Shown here piece by piece: positions 20,623 through 33,332 of a DNA stretch of 64,000 nt. Position numbers and translations under genes: made by a program. Each line of letters starts with the position of its first letter. Positions within the stretch are counted from its first letter, which is position 1. The stretch comes from Psychrobacter celer (GTDB lineage: Bacteria > Pseudomonadota > Gammaproteobacteria > Pseudomonadales > Moraxellaceae). The DNA is taken from the NCBI RefSeq assembly GCF_016107555.1, contig NZ_JABASU010000001.1, positions 1 to 64,000 of the forward strand, in the 5' to 3' direction. The notes beneath the pieces are model-generated. The model was not told the DNA's origin and ran no database searches. It was given only the letters and a program-made list of their open reading frames with translations.

Positions 20623-22995
20623 ATGACAGTACGCAACAACAAGGTAATGACGATGAGTAACCGCGTATCTTCTGCTTTTGCCGTTTCAGCATTGGCAGTC
20701 AGTATGGTAGCAGTGAGTAACCATGCCCAAGCTGCCCAGCGTATCAATAACGTCTCTGTGGTACAAACTGCGCCAGCTGTGACGCAAATGCGCTTGAGCT
20801 TTGCCGGTGCGCCAGCATTGCCTGCAGCCTATCAGCTAGATGATCCAAGCCGTTTGGTACTAGATTTTGAACAAGTGCAAAATGGGCTGGCTAGCCGATT
20901 TAACGAATACAACATCGGTATGGTCAATGATGTCACGACACTAAGCAGCGACAGCACCACGCGTCTCATTGTGGGTCTCAAGCAAGCAGGCAACTATACC
21001 ACAGCGGTCGATGGTAATGATTTGCTGCTAACCATCACTGACCCTAGCCGCCCCGTGGTTAATCAGCCCGTCGTTAATCAAGTAATCACCAATGATCCTG
21101 TGCAAGATGTGCTGAATAACAGTAGTGGCATGACAACCACAGCAGTTGTCACCCCCATTGTAGAAACCAGTAGCGTTCCTGTTGCGGCGGTCAATAGCAC
21201 CAACACTACGGTGGTCAAAAACCAAGTGCCCGCAGATACGATGGTGGTTCGGGTCAATCCGCTATTGGATCCACAGCTTGCCGCCTCACAAGTGAGTAAA
21301 CAATATAGCTATGAAGGCCTAACCGCCGTCAATTTTGCTGCAGGTAACGATGGTGGTGGTAATATCAGTATCGCTTTGGCCAATGAAGCCATTCCAGTGG
21401 ATGTACAACGTCAAGGCAATAAGCTGGTCGTCCGTTTGACAGGCAGTACGGTGCCTAGAAATTTACTGCGCCGTCTAAATATCAATAGCGGTCTGGTTAG
21501 TAGTATTGATACCAAAAACCAAGGTCAAAATGGTGTCATCACCATCAATATGAACGACGACTATGAGTATCAAGCGTACCAGTCAGGCAATCAGCTAAAT
21601 ATCAGCATCAGTAAGCCTGAGCTACTGCGTGAGCCGACGCTCGAAGAAAGGGTCTATAGCGGTGAGCCACTGTCTATGGAATTCCAAGATGTCGAGATCC
21701 GCAGCGTCTTAGATATTTTGGCGCAGTTTACCGAGATGAATATCGTGGCAAGTGATTCGGTTGCAGGTAAAATCACGTTGCGCCTGATCAACGTGCCTTG
21801 GGATCAAGCGCTTGATATTATTTTAAAGAGTAAAAATCTGGGCAAACGTGAAAATGGCAATGTGATTTTGGTCGCGCCGGCGACAGAGCTTGCAGAGCAA
21901 GAAGCACGTGAGCTTGAAGCGCAGCAAGCGGTTGAATCTTTTGCACCGTTACGTACAGAGTACATCCGCTTAAGCTATGCTAAAGCGCAAGATGTTCTGA
22001 CATTGATTTCTCAAGGCAGCGGCTCTTCTGGTGGTAGCTCAAACCGTGCCGACGACAATAACTCTTTGTTGTCAAATCGCGGCACCGTCACTGTGGATGA
22101 GCGTACCAATACCTTGATTGTCAAAGATGTGGCAGACAGCATTGAAAACATTCATAAACTGATCAGCAAAATCGATATTCCGGTGCGTCAGGTGATGATT
22201 GAAGCGCGTATCGTTAGTGCCACTGACAGCTTTAGTAAAGAGATTGGGGTTCGCTGGGGAATCTTATCAAATGGTGCAGCCAATAATCGTAGCTTGTTGG
22301 TTGGTGGTAGCAACCAGACACTAGCAGATCTTAAAGATTTTGATATAGAGACCACGACTGTCAATGGACAAACGGTTTCTTATCCTTCATATGACATCAG
22401 CAGTCCTGATAACTTAAACGTTGATTTAGGGGTGGATAATCCAGCGGGTAGTATTGCCTTTGGTTTGCTCAGTATGTCAGATGTGATGCTCGACCTTGAG
22501 CTATCAGCGCTGCAAGCGGACAATCGCGGTGAAGTCATCTCGACGCCAAAGATTTTGACCGCGGATAAACAAACCGCAAAGGTGTCATCTGGGACTCAGA
22601 TTCCGTATCAAGAAGCCTCAGCCAGTGGCGCGACCACCACCAGCTTTAAAGAAGCGGCGCTGAGCTTGGAGGCCACGCCAAACATCACCCCTGATGGTAA
22701 AATTGGCCTACAGCTCCTCATCACCAATGGCACACCGACCATCATCAACAATCAGGTCGCCATCGCTGAAGACTCAATCTCAACCAACGTTATCATCGAA
22801 GATGGCCAGACCGTGGTCTTAGGTGGCGTGTTCAAAAACCGTACCAGTAACGGTGTGGATAAAGTGCCTTTCTTAGGGGATTTGCCGTATATTGGCCGCG
22901 CCTTCCGCAAAGATGTACGTAGTAATGCCAAAGAAGAGCTATTAATCTTTGTCACACCAAAACTCATCAATGATGGTACCAGCCGCTTGAATTAA
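20623..22995 (+). CDS. pilQ: Type IV pilus secretin PilQ
   Basis: PilQ forms the outer-membrane channel through which the pilus is extruded. It has 790 residues. The signal peptide (about 1-37, ending NHAQA) follows a start with GAGGA seven bases upstream; an internal ATG nine codons later is a weaker alternative. Two AMIN-type beta domains lie at about 45-125 and 205-320, separated by a Val/Asn/Thr-rich linker. The secretin N region starts with FQDVEIRSVLDILAQFT (about 353). The secretin pore domain fills the C-terminus and includes VVLGGVFKN and VPFLGDLPYIGRAFR. A terminator follows. Confidence 0.97.
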   Translation: MTVRNNKVMTMSNRVSSAFAVSALAVSMVAVSNHAQAAQRINNVSVVQTAPAVTQMRLSFAGAPALPAAYQLDDPSRLVLDFEQVQNGLASRFNEYNIGMVNDVTTLSSDSTTRLIVGLKQAGNYTTAVDGNDLLLTITDPSRPVVNQPVVNQVITNDPVQDVLNNSSGMTTTAVVTPIVETSSVPVAAVNSTNTTVVKNQVPADTMVVRVNPLLDPQLAASQVSKQYSYEGLTAVNFAAGNDGGGNISIALANEAIPVDVQRQGNKLVVRLTGSTVPRNLLRRLNINSGLVSSIDTKNQGQNGVITINMNDDYEYQAYQSGNQLNISISKPELLREPTLEERVYSGEPLSMEFQDVEIRSVLDILAQFTEMNIVASDSVAGKITLRLINVPWDQALDIILKSKNLGKRENGNVILVAPATELAEQEARELEAQQAVESFAPLRTEYIRLSYAKAQDVLTLISQGSGSSGGSSNRADDNNSLLSNRGTVTVDERTNTLIVKDVADSIENIHKLISKIDIPVRQVMIEARIVSATDSFSKEIGVRWGILSNGAANNRSLLVGGSNQTLADLKDFDIETTTVNGQTVSYPSYDISSPDNLNVDLGVDNPAGSIAFGLLSMSDVMLDLELSALQADNRGEVISTPKILTADKQTAKVSSGTQIPYQEASASGATTTSFKEAALSLEATPNITPDGKIGLQLLITNGTPTIINNQVAIAEDSISTNVIIEDGQTVVLGGVFKNRTSNGVDKVPFLGDLPYIGRAFRKDVRSNAKEELLIFVTPKLINDGTSRLN

Positions 22996-23014
22996 TCACA
23001 GGTTGACCTACTTT

Positions 23015-23045
23015 AAAAAAGCGAGCCTGAGTGCTTGCTTTTTTT
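23015..23045 (+). terminator. Intrinsic terminator after pilQ
   Basis: AGCGAGC (23020-23026) pairs with GCTTGCT (23033-23039), flanked by six A on the left and a T run on the right. It separates pilMNOPQ from aroK. Confidence 0.85.
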
Positions 23046-23153
23046 ATGAGTCAGCCGAAAGATGGATGAGGTTTTGCGGACAATTATCGCGGCTCGTTAC
23101 TAGCCAGAATATCAATGACGTTGTATCATAGCTAATTTAGCTGAGTAAGTACT

Positions 23154-23711
23154 ATGGTGGAGGAATTGCCGTCGGTGTTTTTAGTGGGGCCGATGGGAGC
23201 AGGGAAAACGACAATCGGTAAACTGCTGGCTAAGCAGCTAGGACGTGAGTTTTTGGATAGTGACTGGTATATCGAGTCGCAAACAGGTGCCGATATTGCG
23301 TGGATCTTTGCCAAAGAAGGTGAAGCAGGCTTTCGCGAGCGTGAGACACGCGCCATCGATGAGTTGACCCAAAAACCGCAAATTGTATTGGCAACTGGTG
23401 GCGGTGCGGTCATGTCTGCCGAAAATCGCGCATTTTTGCACCAGCGTGGCATCGTCGTGTATCTCAATGCCCCCGTTGATGTGCAAATGGCGCGTACGGC
23501 AAAAGACAAGTCGCGACCATTGCTACAGCAGCCCAACCCCAAGCAGATATTGCAGGATCTCTACAGCATCCGTGATCCGCTATATCGTCAAGTGGCGCAT
23601 ATCATCATGCCAACTGGCCATACTTATCCGCGTTATATGGTCAATCAACTTTTGCAGCAGCTGGCATCGTTTGATATGTCTGCCATTACCGCCCCCAATA
23701 ACCGAAGCTAA
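23154..23711 (+). CDS. aroK: Shikimate kinase
   Basis: Shikimate kinase phosphorylates shikimate at O3 in the aromatic amino acid pathway. It has 185 residues. The P-loop GPMGAGKTT lies at 12-20. The shikimate-binding D35-S-D37 motif, R61/R63 in FRERE and the TGGG motif (81-84) are all present, so the enzyme looks complete. The ATG at 23154 gives a slightly long N-terminus; a clear Shine-Dalgarno is not seen. It is followed 72 bases later by aroB, the next pathway-related gene, as in other gammaproteobacteria. Confidence 0.96.
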   Translation: MVEELPSVFLVGPMGAGKTTIGKLLAKQLGREFLDSDWYIESQTGADIAWIFAKEGEAGFRERETRAIDELTQKPQIVLATGGGAVMSAENRAFLHQRGIVVYLNAPVDVQMARTAKDKSRPLLQQPNPKQILQDLYSIRDPLYRQVAHIIMPTGHTYPRYMVNQLLQQLASFDMSAITAPNNRS

Positions 23712-23783
23712 CTGTATAGATACTGTATAGATGACGGACAGTCAGCTGCTCATCGCTTATGACCACTATTTAAGGAGTACTTC

Positions 23784-24890
23784 ATGGCCACGCCACAGTT
23801 TTTTGAGGGTTTAACCGTTCAGACACAAAGCCATGATTATCCCATTATTATCACCGAAGACGCGGGCAAAAATGGCAGTATGGCGCAGCAAGTGGCGCCT
23901 TATATCACGGGCCGTCAGGTTTTAATCGTCACCAATGAGACGGTTGCGCCTTTATACCTATCTGCATTTGAACAAGCGCTGGCCGCGCACTTTGCTGTGA
24001 GAGTCTGTGTGCTGCCAGATGGTGAGCAGTATAAAAACCAAGACAGTATCAATCAGATTTATGATGCACTGATGGATGCCCATTTCAACCGTGACGTGAC
24101 GCTCATCGCCCTAGGTGGCGGCGTCATCGGCGATATGACAGGCTTTGCGGCGGCAAGTTTTATGCGCGGCGTGAATTTTATCCAGATACCAACGACATTG
24201 CTGTCACAAGTAGACTCTAGTGTCGGCGGCAAAACAGGCATCAATCATGCACAAGGCAAAAACATGATTGGCGCTTTTTGGCAACCGCAAATGGTATTGG
24301 CTGATATGAGTACACTCAAAACCTTGCCCGCTCGTGAGCTCTCAGCAGGGCTGGCAGAGGTCATCAAGTATGCTCTTATCATGGATGTCGGTTTTTTGCA
24401 GTGGCTGGAGAGCAATCTGCCTGCCATGATGGCGCTGGATTTGGCCGTGCTTGGGGAAGCGGTAAAACGCTGCTGTCAATATAAAGCCGATATCGTGGCC
24501 CAAGACGAGCGCGAGTCAGGTGTGCGTGCCTTGCTTAACTTTGGCCATACTTTTGGTCATGTGATCGAGACACATCAAGGCTACGGCAACTGGCTACACG
24601 GCGAGGCTGTGGCGGCAGGTATGGTACAGGCTGCCGAGCTTTCACAAAAAATGGGCTGGCTAAGTAATGAGGAGGTGGCGCGTGTTAAGCATGTGTTGAC
24701 CTTGGCAAACCTGCCCATCTATCCGCCTGCGATCGCGGTGGACACTGCGCTTGATCTGATGGGCCATGATAAAAAAGTGAAACACGGACAAATCCGCCTG
24801 ATTTTGTTAAAATCACTGGGTGAGGCGGTATTGACCAATGACTTTGATGCCACGCTATTAACCGACGTGCTGGCCGCACACAGTACGTAA
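23784..24890 (+). CDS. aroB: 3-dehydroquinate synthase
   Basis: AroB converts DAHP to 3-dehydroquinate using NAD and a divalent metal. It has 368 residues. The NAD-binding GGGVIGD motif is at 111-117, and [13 protein letters not shown] (142-154) is the substrate-binding stretch. The metal-ligand histidines lie in [10 protein letters not shown] and [13 protein letters not shown] lies eight bases before the ATG. The gap to aroK is 72 bases with no terminator, consistent with one transcript that may continue to the SPOR gene. Confidence 0.97.
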   Translation: MATPQFFEGLTVQTQSHDYPIIITEDAGKNGSMAQQVAPYITGRQVLIVTNETVAPLYLSAFEQALAAHFAVRVCVLPDGEQYKNQDSINQIYDALMDAHFNRDVTLIALGGGVIGDMTGFAAASFMRGVNFIQIPTTLLSQVDSSVGGKTGINHAQGKNMIGAFWQPQMVLADMSTLKTLPARELSAGLAEVIKYALIMDVGFLQWLESNLPAMMALDLAVLGEAVKRCCQYKADIVAQDERESGVRALLNFGHTFGHVIETHQGYGNWLHGEAVAAGMVQAAELSQKMGWLSNEEVARVKHVLTLANLPIYPPAIAVDTALDLMGHDKKVKHGQIRLILLKSLGEAVLTNDFDATLLTDVLAAHST

Positions 24891-25018
24891 GATACTGATT
24901 TTACAATCATAAGCGTTTGGTGAAGACAATGTGCGTTTAGCGCCTAACGTGAGCTGGTATTTATTTCAACGAGTCTTTATGTTGCATTCTTAACCCTATT
25001 TTCACCAAGGATACTCTC

Positions 25019-26182
25019 ATGGCAGCACCAAGATCGACGACGCGTAGCGCAAGCCAAGCATATCGCCGCCAAGCATTGATTTGGCTGGTAGCGACGTTGC
25101 TACTTGGCGTGGTTACCGCTTTGGTTTGGATGTTTAGTCAGACCCCAGCGATGGGTGCCAAAATCGAAAACGCACCGATAACCACGCCGCAGCCGCTTAG
25201 TGCTGAGCTTGAGCAGCCGCTCACCATAGAATCCTTACATGAGCTGGATACGGATGTGCAGCCGCTCAGCTTTGATGCGACCATTCGCGATTTGCGCAGC
25301 TATCCTGATGAGTTCAAAGACAAGCGCTATTTGCTAGCAAACAAGGGCAAATGGACAGTGCAGGTGATGAATGTCGCCGAAAACGACGTCATCGTCAGCT
25401 ATCTAGAAAGCCGTGATGATCGCAAAAAGTTTGCGTATTTTCGCTATTTAGATGACGAAAACCAAGCGCGTTATATGCTAACTTATGGGCTGATGAGCAG
25501 TCCGCAAGAAGCGGTTGGCGCCTCAAAACTGGTGGACTTTAAATTACCGGCTGATGTCCGCGTGTTGCCAGAAGAAATCAATCGCTATATCGGTATCATT
25601 GATAATTATGAGCGCCCCGATCCCATAAAAGATTTGAGCAATAGGCGAACGCGCGCGGTTGATTTGCGCCCGACCAAGCGCGAAGTACCAGTGCGCCAAC
25701 CTGCCGATGACAGTAGCGACGTCGATGAAACACGGCGCGCACCGAGTAGCAGTGAGACCAGTATTCGCCAGTCTATCGACACCTCTGAGACCTTATCTGT
25801 CACTGAGGAGCGTATCATAGGCGGTGAAGAGCAGTCGTCTGTGACCGCAGGCAACGAAGAGTCGAGCAACAAACCTGCGGACAATCAAAAATCGGTAGCG
25901 GCAGGCGGTGATAGTAGCAATAAAAAGCCACCAGTCGTGCCAACGCCGAAGCCGCCAAGTAGTAGCAGTGGGGCAAATGCGGGCGCAAACAGCGCGGCAA
26001 ATAGCGGTGTCAATAACGCCAGCAATAAAAACAGTAATCCCAATAAAAATAGCAATACCGGCACGGACAATAAAAGCACTAACCAAGGTGTAGCTAAAAA
26101 CAACAACGCTGCCAAAAATGACAATGCGACCAAAAATAACGGCGACAGTATTAAAGAGCTGATTGAAGAAAAAAGCAATTAA
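25019..26182 (+). CDS. Membrane-anchored SPOR-domain protein (DamX-like position)
   Basis: A 387-residue bitopic inner-membrane protein. A basic N-terminus leads to one membrane helix at about 18-40. A domain at about 110-190 (KWTVQVMNVAEND, FAYFRYLDDENQARYML, YGLMSSPQEAVGA) looks like a SPOR domain, which binds denuded septal peptidoglycan. The remaining 190 residues are Ser-, Asn- and Lys-rich and almost certainly disordered. SPOR domains are usually C-terminal, so the central position is odd. A DamX-type gene follows aroB in E. coli, which supports a cell-division role. Function is inferred from domain and location. Terminator downstream. Confidence 0.8.
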   Translation: MAAPRSTTRSASQAYRRQALIWLVATLLLGVVTALVWMFSQTPAMGAKIENAPITTPQPLSAELEQPLTIESLHELDTDVQPLSFDATIRDLRSYPDEFKDKRYLLANKGKWTVQVMNVAENDVIVSYLESRDDRKKFAYFRYLDDENQARYMLTYGLMSSPQEAVGASKLVDFKLPADVRVLPEEINRYIGIIDNYERPDPIKDLSNRRTRAVDLRPTKREVPVRQPADDSSDVDETRRAPSSSETSIRQSIDTSETLSVTEERIIGGEEQSSVTAGNEESSNKPADNQKSVAAGGDSSNKKPPVVPTPKPPSSSSGANAGANSAANSGVNNASNKNSNPNKNSNTGTDNKSTNQGVAKNNNAAKNDNATKNNGDSIKELIEEKSN

Positions 26183-26230
26183 GTTGCGTCTGATGATTTG
26201 ATCAGAGTCATAGCCGTAGCGATAGTAATA

Positions 26231-26265
26231 AAGCCCATTAGCAAAGATGCTGGTGGGTTTTTTTT
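26231..26265 (+). terminator. Intrinsic terminator after the SPOR gene
   Basis: AGCCCATTAGCA (26232-26243) pairs with TGCTGGTGGGTT (26248-26259), with several G-U pairs, and is followed by a T tract. Confidence 0.8.
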
Positions 26266-27097
26266 GGCAGGTGTTTTGTGTATCAAGTGACAGTTGTTAT
26301 GTTCTCCAGTGACCGCTTTTGCTTTGATGTTCTGCTATCTTAGTTGCATGAACCATGGCTTAAATGATGGCTGAAACCTGCCTTTATATGCGTTTTTATC
26401 TGCTGTTTTTCGTCGTTGTATAACCATTAGTAATACGTTCTCTTACAAAATATGGGTGATGAATCGATAGAAAAGACTAGATTTTTTGCCAATCATTAAC
26501 TAATATAACGGTGGGCGACGTTCTGTATAGTTATCGTAAATAACTATTTATTGAGCATTCGGTGAGTGCTTGCATCAAATTTACAAGACGCTTTGCTACT
26601 GTTTGTTGTCCCAAGCGCCGCCATTTTTATTTGCATTTATACGCTAATAAATGGCGCAACCTTCCTTACGGTCGCTCTTGTTAGAGTGAATAAAGCGCTT
26701 AAATACAGAGCGTCAAATATTCAATATAAATCATCGCACCGTTACACTACCTAGCCAATATAATCATAGCGTTCGGTAATATACGGTGACAAGCGATACT
26801 CCAGTTAACAATAGCATGTGATTGAGAACTGAGTAACTGGCAGATAAAACGATTTTTATCTGATTGCCAAGATCTATTACTTACTGTCTATTCATACATT
26901 AATTATCTGTTCAGACATCATTAATGACTAGGAGGGTCAAGGTGCTAACCTGATTCTCAGAGTATGATGAATAAGAACATCACATCAATTATTAATTCGG
27001 ATATACGAATATTAATTATTAGCCCGTTCTGCCTACGGATAGCCGTTTATGCTCCGCATTGGATGATAAGCGACCCGTTCACTTAAAAGGACTAGCC
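26266..27097. other. Long AT-rich intergenic region before gltB
   Basis: About 830 bases with no convincing gene. A hairpin is formed by CGCCATTT (from about 26619) and AAATGGCG (about 26650-26657). An AT-rich imperfect palindrome, ATTAATTCG and CGAATATTAAT, sits at 26991-27016, about 80 bases before the gltB start. The latter could be a regulator site for glutamate synthase, but no known operator was recognised. A 62-codon GTG reading frame at 26566-26754 is judged chance. Confidence 0.5.
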
Positions 27098-30000
27098 ATG
27101 TCAATGATTTCCTCCCATACGCATTTGGCCACGCCAGATGATTTCTCTGATAACTGTGGTTTTGGTTTGATCGCTCACATTGAGGGTGAAGCCAGCCATG
27201 ATTTGGTAAAAACAGCCATTCATAGCTTAAGCTGTATGACGCACCGTGGCGGTGTTGCTGCTGATGGTAAGACGGGCGACGGCTGTGGTCTATTGTTGGC
27301 AACGCCGACCAAGTTTTTTCAAAAAATTGCCGCCGAGCTGCAGTTTGATATTACTGATAACTTTGCGGTGGGCATGGTCTTTGTCAATCTCGACGCTGCT
27401 AAAGCAAAACACAGCCAGCAAATACTCTCTGAAGAGATTACTGCACAAGGTTTGGATGTGGCGGGCTGGCGTAATGTGCCACTTGATTTGACGATTGTCG
27501 GTGACATAGGCCGTGAGACATTGCCTGATTTTAAGCAAGTGTTTGTCAATGCGCCTGATGATTTATCAGCAGATGATTTTAATCGTAAGCTGTTTGTCGC
27601 GCGCAAAAAAGCCGAGCAACGTTTGGCAGACGATGAGTTGTTTTATGTGTGCTCGTTAAGCGCTCAGACGATTATCTATAAAGGGTTGGTGATGCCGTCT
27701 GACTTGCCAGCGTTCTTTTTGGATCTGCAAGATGAGCGCCTGGCCTCACATATTGTGGTATTCCACCAGCGTTTTTCTACCAATACCTTACCGCGCTGGC
27801 CGCTTGCGCAGCCGTTTCGCTATCTGGCGCACAATGGTGAGCTAAATACCATCACGGGCAACCGTAACTGGTCGGAGGCACGCACCCCAAAACTCAAATC
27901 GGACAAACTGCCCAACCTAAATGAACTGACGCCACTGGTCAATCGTACAGGCTCGGATTCTTCGAGTTTGGATAATATGCTTGAGGTGCTGATGTCTGGT
28001 GGCATGAGCCTGTTTCATGCTATGTCGATACTTGTGCCACCTGCTTGGCAAAATGTCGATAGCATGGACATGGATTTGCGCGCGTTTTATGAGTTTTATT
28101 CGCAGCATATGGAGGCATGGGATGGGCCAGCGGGTCTGGTGATTCAAGACGGGCGCTATGCGGTGTGCATGCTTGATCGCAATGGCTTGCGCCCATCGCG
28201 CTGGGTGACGACGAAGAATGGCTACATTACGGTCGCCTCTGAGGTGGGTGTTTGGGATTATGCACCAAAAGATGTACTGGCAAAAGGCCGCGTCGGTCCG
28301 GGTCAAATGCTGGTCATCGATACCATGACTGGCCAGATTTTAGATACCAAAGCCATAGCGACCTTACTAAAAAAAGCGCACCCGTATCGCAAATGGCTGC
28401 GCGAAGAAGCGACCCGTATCCGTGATGATGAGCGCCTAGAAGAGCAGCTGGCGGCGCAGGCCTGCCGCGGCGAGACACTCAAGGCCCTACAAAAGATGTA
28501 TCACATCACCAATGAAGAGCGCACCGAAATCATCCGTCCTAATGCCGAAAATGGTCAAGAGCCAGTGGGCTCGATGGGCGACGACACACCAATGGCAGTG
28601 CTGTCGCAGCAAATTCGTCATGTCGGCGATTTTTTTCGTCAGCAGTTCGCGCAGGTGACCAACCCACCGATTGACCCATTACGTGAGTCAATCGTGATGT
28701 CACTACAGACGTGTCTCGGCGCTGAAACCAATGTGTTTGCACCATCTGCGCGCGATGCACACCGTATTATTTTATCCTCACCGGTATTGTCAGCCAGCAA
28801 AATGCAGCAGCTTGAGCGCTTAGACGACCCAGCGTTTCAGATGGCGCGTATTGATTTAAATTATGATCGTACCCTTGAGCTGTCAGAAGCCATCACTGCT
28901 ATTTGTGAGCAAGTGGCAAGCAGTATTCGCGCCGGCCATACGCTGATTGTATTGTCTGACAAAAACATCGTCGCCGACAAAGTCCCTGCCAATGCCATCA
29001 TGGTGACAGGGGCAGTGCATCATTATCTGATCGCCCAAGGTATCCGCGCCGATGCCAATCTCATCATCGAGACGGGGCTGGCGCGTGACTCGCATCAGGT
29101 GGCGGTATTAATCGGCTTTGGCGCCACCTGCGTCTATCCATATTTGGCTTATGATGTCATCGATGACTTGGTGGCAAGTGGTGAGCTGCTTGGTGATCCG
29201 ATTCAGGCGCGGGTCAATTTCCGTAAAGGCTTGGATAAAGGTTTGCTAAAAATCTTATCAAAAATGGGTATCTCAACCATCGTCTCTTATCGCGGTGCAC
29301 AACTATTTGAAGCGGTTGGTCTCTCAGAAGAAGTGGTAAACCTATGCTTTAAAGGTGTGCAAAGCCGTATCAAAGGCGCCACCTTTGCCGATCTGGCAGC
29401 AGATCAGGCCATACTCGCGGCCAACGCCTTTAAGCGCCGTGCGCCCCTTGATCAAGGTGGTTTGCTCAAGTTTGTCTTTAACAAAGAGTATCACGCCTTT
29501 AATCCTGATGTGATTAACAGCCTGCACACCGCTGTGCGGACAGGCGATTATGACAATTATCGTCATTATGCCGACTTGGTTAATAGTCGCCCTGTAGCAA
29601 CCTTGCGGGATTTGTTGCAACTAAATACAGATAACTCAATTGACGTGAATGAGGTCGAAGACATCTCGGCTATCTTGACACGCTTTGATTCGGCGGGCAT
29701 GTCGCTTGGCGCTTTATCACCAGAAGCACATGAAGCGATCGCCATGGCGATGAATACCATCGGTGGCCGCTCAAACTCAGGAGAGGGCGGCGAAGATCCA
29801 GTACGCTATGGCACGCTGCGCAATTCAAAAATCAAACAAGTGGCTTCTGGTCGTTTTGGTGTCACGCCTGCGTACTTGCGCTCAGCAGAAGTCATGCAGA
29901 TCAAGGTCGCTCAGGGTGCAAAACCAGGGGAGGGTGGACAGCTGCCAGGTGGTAAGGTCAATGCGCTGATCGCGCGCCTGCGTTACTCTGTACCAGGGGT

Positions 30001-31561
30001 GACACTCATCTCACCGCCGCCGCATCATGATATTTATTCTATCGAAGACTTGGCGCAGCTGATTTTTGACTTAAAACAAGTCAATCCCGATGCCTTGGTC
30101 TCGGTGAAGCTGGTCTCACGTCCAGGCGTTGGCACCATCGCGACAGGCGTGGCCAAGGCCTATGCCGACTTAATCACCATCTCAGGCTATGATGGCGGTA
30201 CGGCAGCGTCACCACTGTCTTCTATCCATCATGCAGGCTCGCCGTGGGAGCTGGGCTTGGCAGAGACGCATCAGTCGCTACGCGTCAATGGCCTGCGCCA
30301 TAAAGTGCGGGTACAAACGGACGGCGGACTCAAGACAGGCCTTGATGTGGTAAAAGCCGCTATCCTTGGTGCAGAAAGCTTTGGTTTTGGTACCACGCCG
30401 ATGATTGCGGTGGGCTGTAAATACTTGCGTATCTGCCATCTAAACAACTGCCCGACAGGCGTTGCTACCCAAAAAGCCAAGTTGCGTGACGAGCACTTCA
30501 TCGGTGAAGCGGAGATGCTCATTAACTTCTTTAAGTTTGTGGCGACGGAAACACGTGAATGGCTTGCCGCCCTTGGCGTACGTAGTATGGAAGAGCTGGT
30601 CGGACGTACTGACTTGCTCGAGGTGTTAGAAGGCAATACTGCAAAGCAGCGTCACCTCGACTTAACGCCACTCTTGTTTAGTCATCCAGCCAGCGTTGGC
30701 AACGCGCAAACGTGTCAGGTAGAGCGTAATGAGCCATTTGATAAGGGCTTGCTCGCTGAGCAGATGGTCAGTGATATGCTCCTTAATATTCGTCAAGGTA
30801 CAGGCGGCGATTATAGCTATGCAATCGGCAACTGCGATCGCTCAATCGGCGCGCGTATCTCCGGTGAGATCGCTCAAGTCTGGGGCAATCTTGGTATGAG
30901 TGATATGCCAATCAAGCTGCATCTAACGGGCACAGCAGGGCAGAGCTTGGGTGTGTGGAATGCAGGCGGCCTAAATATCGAGCTAGAAGGCGATGCCAAT
31001 GACTATGTCGGTAAAGGTATGGCTGGTGGCGAGATCGTTATCTATCCGCCAAAGGGTGCCAGTTTTAGTACCCAAGAGACCGCCATTATCGGTAATACTT
31101 GCCTTTATGGTGCGACAGGCGGTAAGTTATATGCGGCAGGCACCGCAGGCGAGCGCTTTGGCGTACGTAACTCAGGGGCGCACGCGGTGATAGAGGGCAC
31201 AGGCGATCACTGCTGTGAATATATGACCGGCGGCGTGGTGACCATCCTTGGACGGACAGGGCTGAATTTTGGTGCAGGGATGACCGGTGGCTTTGCTTAC
31301 GTGCTCGACATGGATGGCGACTTTTTTGATCGCTGCAATCACGAGCTGATTGATTTAAACCGTATCTCCAGCGAGCAAACCGAAGAGCACCGCATTTATT
31401 TGCAGCAAGTGATAGAAAACCACGTAGATAAAACAGGCAGCGCTTGGGGCCAGACGATATTGGCTGACTTTGAGCACTATGTGCGCAAATTTTACTTGGT
31501 CAAGCCCAAAGCGGCGAATATTGCCAGTCTCCTAAAGACCACCATGGCTGATCCACAGTAG
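27098..31561 (+). CDS. gltB: Glutamate synthase (NADPH) large subunit
   Basis: The large subunit takes ammonia from glutamine and makes glutamate from 2-oxoglutarate. I place the start at ATG 27098, seven bases after AAAAGGA; a TTG 39 bases upstream lacks a ribosome site. The protein has 1488 residues. Cleavage of a 19-residue propeptide would expose C20, the amidotransferase nucleophile ([12 protein letters not shown]). The FMN domain follows the centre, with [3Fe-4S] ligands C1107, C1113 and C1118. The C-terminal glycine-repeat domain includes [12 protein letters not shown]. gltD lies 144 bases downstream. Confidence 0.97.
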   Translation: MSMISSHTHLATPDDFSDNCGFGLIAHIEGEASHDLVKTAIHSLSCMTHRGGVAADGKTGDGCGLLLATPTKFFQKIAAELQFDITDNFAVGMVFVNLDAAKAKHSQQILSEEITAQGLDVAGWRNVPLDLTIVGDIGRETLPDFKQVFVNAPDDLSADDFNRKLFVARKKAEQRLADDELFYVCSLSAQTIIYKGLVMPSDLPAFFLDLQDERLASHIVVFHQRFSTNTLPRWPLAQPFRYLAHNGELNTITGNRNWSEARTPKLKSDKLPNLNELTPLVNRTGSDSSSLDNMLEVLMSGGMSLFHAMSILVPPAWQNVDSMDMDLRAFYEFYSQHMEAWDGPAGLVIQDGRYAVCMLDRNGLRPSRWVTTKNGYITVASEVGVWDYAPKDVLAKGRVGPGQMLVIDTMTGQILDTKAIATLLKKAHPYRKWLREEATRIRDDERLEEQLAAQACRGETLKALQKMYHITNEERTEIIRPNAENGQEPVGSMGDDTPMAVLSQQIRHVGDFFRQQFAQVTNPPIDPLRESIVMSLQTCLGAETNVFAPSARDAHRIILSSPVLSASKMQQLERLDDPAFQMARIDLNYDRTLELSEAITAICEQVASSIRAGHTLIVLSDKNIVADKVPANAIMVTGAVHHYLIAQGIRADANLIIETGLARDSHQVAVLIGFGATCVYPYLAYDVIDDLVASGELLGDPIQARVNFRKGLDKGLLKILSKMGISTIVSYRGAQLFEAVGLSEEVVNLCFKGVQSRIKGATFADLAADQAILAANAFKRRAPLDQGGLLKFVFNKEYHAFNPDVINSLHTAVRTGDYDNYRHYADLVNSRPVATLRDLLQLNTDNSIDVNEVEDISAILTRFDSAGMSLGALSPEAHEAIAMAMNTIGGRSNSGEGGEDPVRYGTLRNSKIKQVASGRFGVTPAYLRSAEVMQIKVAQGAKPGEGGQLPGGKVNALIARLRYSVPGVTLISPPPHHDIYSIEDLAQLIFDLKQVNPDALVSVKLVSRPGVGTIATGVAKAYADLITISGYDGGTAASPLSSIHHAGSPWELGLAETHQSLRVNGLRHKVRVQTDGGLKTGLDVVKAAILGAESFGFGTTPMIAVGCKYLRICHLNNCPTGVATQKAKLRDEHFIGEAEMLINFFKFVATETREWLAALGVRSMEELVGRTDLLEVLEGNTAKQRHLDLTPLLFSHPASVGNAQTCQVERNEPFDKGLLAEQMVSDMLLNIRQGTGGDYSYAIGNCDRSIGARISGEIAQVWGNLGMSDMPIKLHLTGTAGQSLGVWNAGGLNIELEGDANDYVGKGMAGGEIVIYPPKGASFSTQETAIIGNTCLYGATGGKLYAAGTAGERFGVRNSGAHAVIEGTGDHCCEYMTGGVVTILGRTGLNFGAGMTGGFAYVLDMDGDFFDRCNHELIDLNRISSEQTEEHRIYLQQVIENHVDKTGSAWGQTILADFEHYVRKFYLVKPKAANIASLLKTTMADPQ

Positions 31562-31678
31562 TCGGGTATAGGGTATAAGAGACGTTTTAATACATTGGTT
31601 TTTTCGCAGGTCGGTGCCCGCAGTGACATATGTCAGATGGACTGACAGTGTGTCGCAGCGGCCCCCCACCCACGATAA

Positions 31679-33127
<1,449 letters not shown>

Positions 33128-33171
33128 TTACCTCGATTTAGATTCCACGATTTATTAGTGGTTTGTGATGT

Positions 33172-33212
33172 AAACGTCTTTTGTCTTTTATCAGACAAAA
33201 GGCGTTTTTTTT
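33172..33212 (+). terminator. Intrinsic terminator after gltD
   Basis: AACGTCTTTTGTCT (33173-33186) pairs with AGACAAAAGGCGTT (33193-33206), with one G-U pair, and is followed by a T tract. Confidence 0.9.
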
Positions 33213-33332
33213 GAGTGATGCTTGGTAAATAAAAGCTCGACTGCTAGCATGTTTGTGCGTACCCTATATGCTTTATCGTTTACCTCATTTATTCACTAAA
33301 ACTCGTTTATTCACTAAAAAGAGTAGCCTTGC

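Noticed and set aside
25885..26178. Leucine-rich frame opposite the SPOR gene tail
   Set aside because: It is the reverse-strand shadow of a Ser/Asn-rich coding region.
26566..26754. 62-codon GTG reading frame before gltB
   Set aside because: No ribosome site, no recognisable protein features and odd composition; better seen as intergenic.
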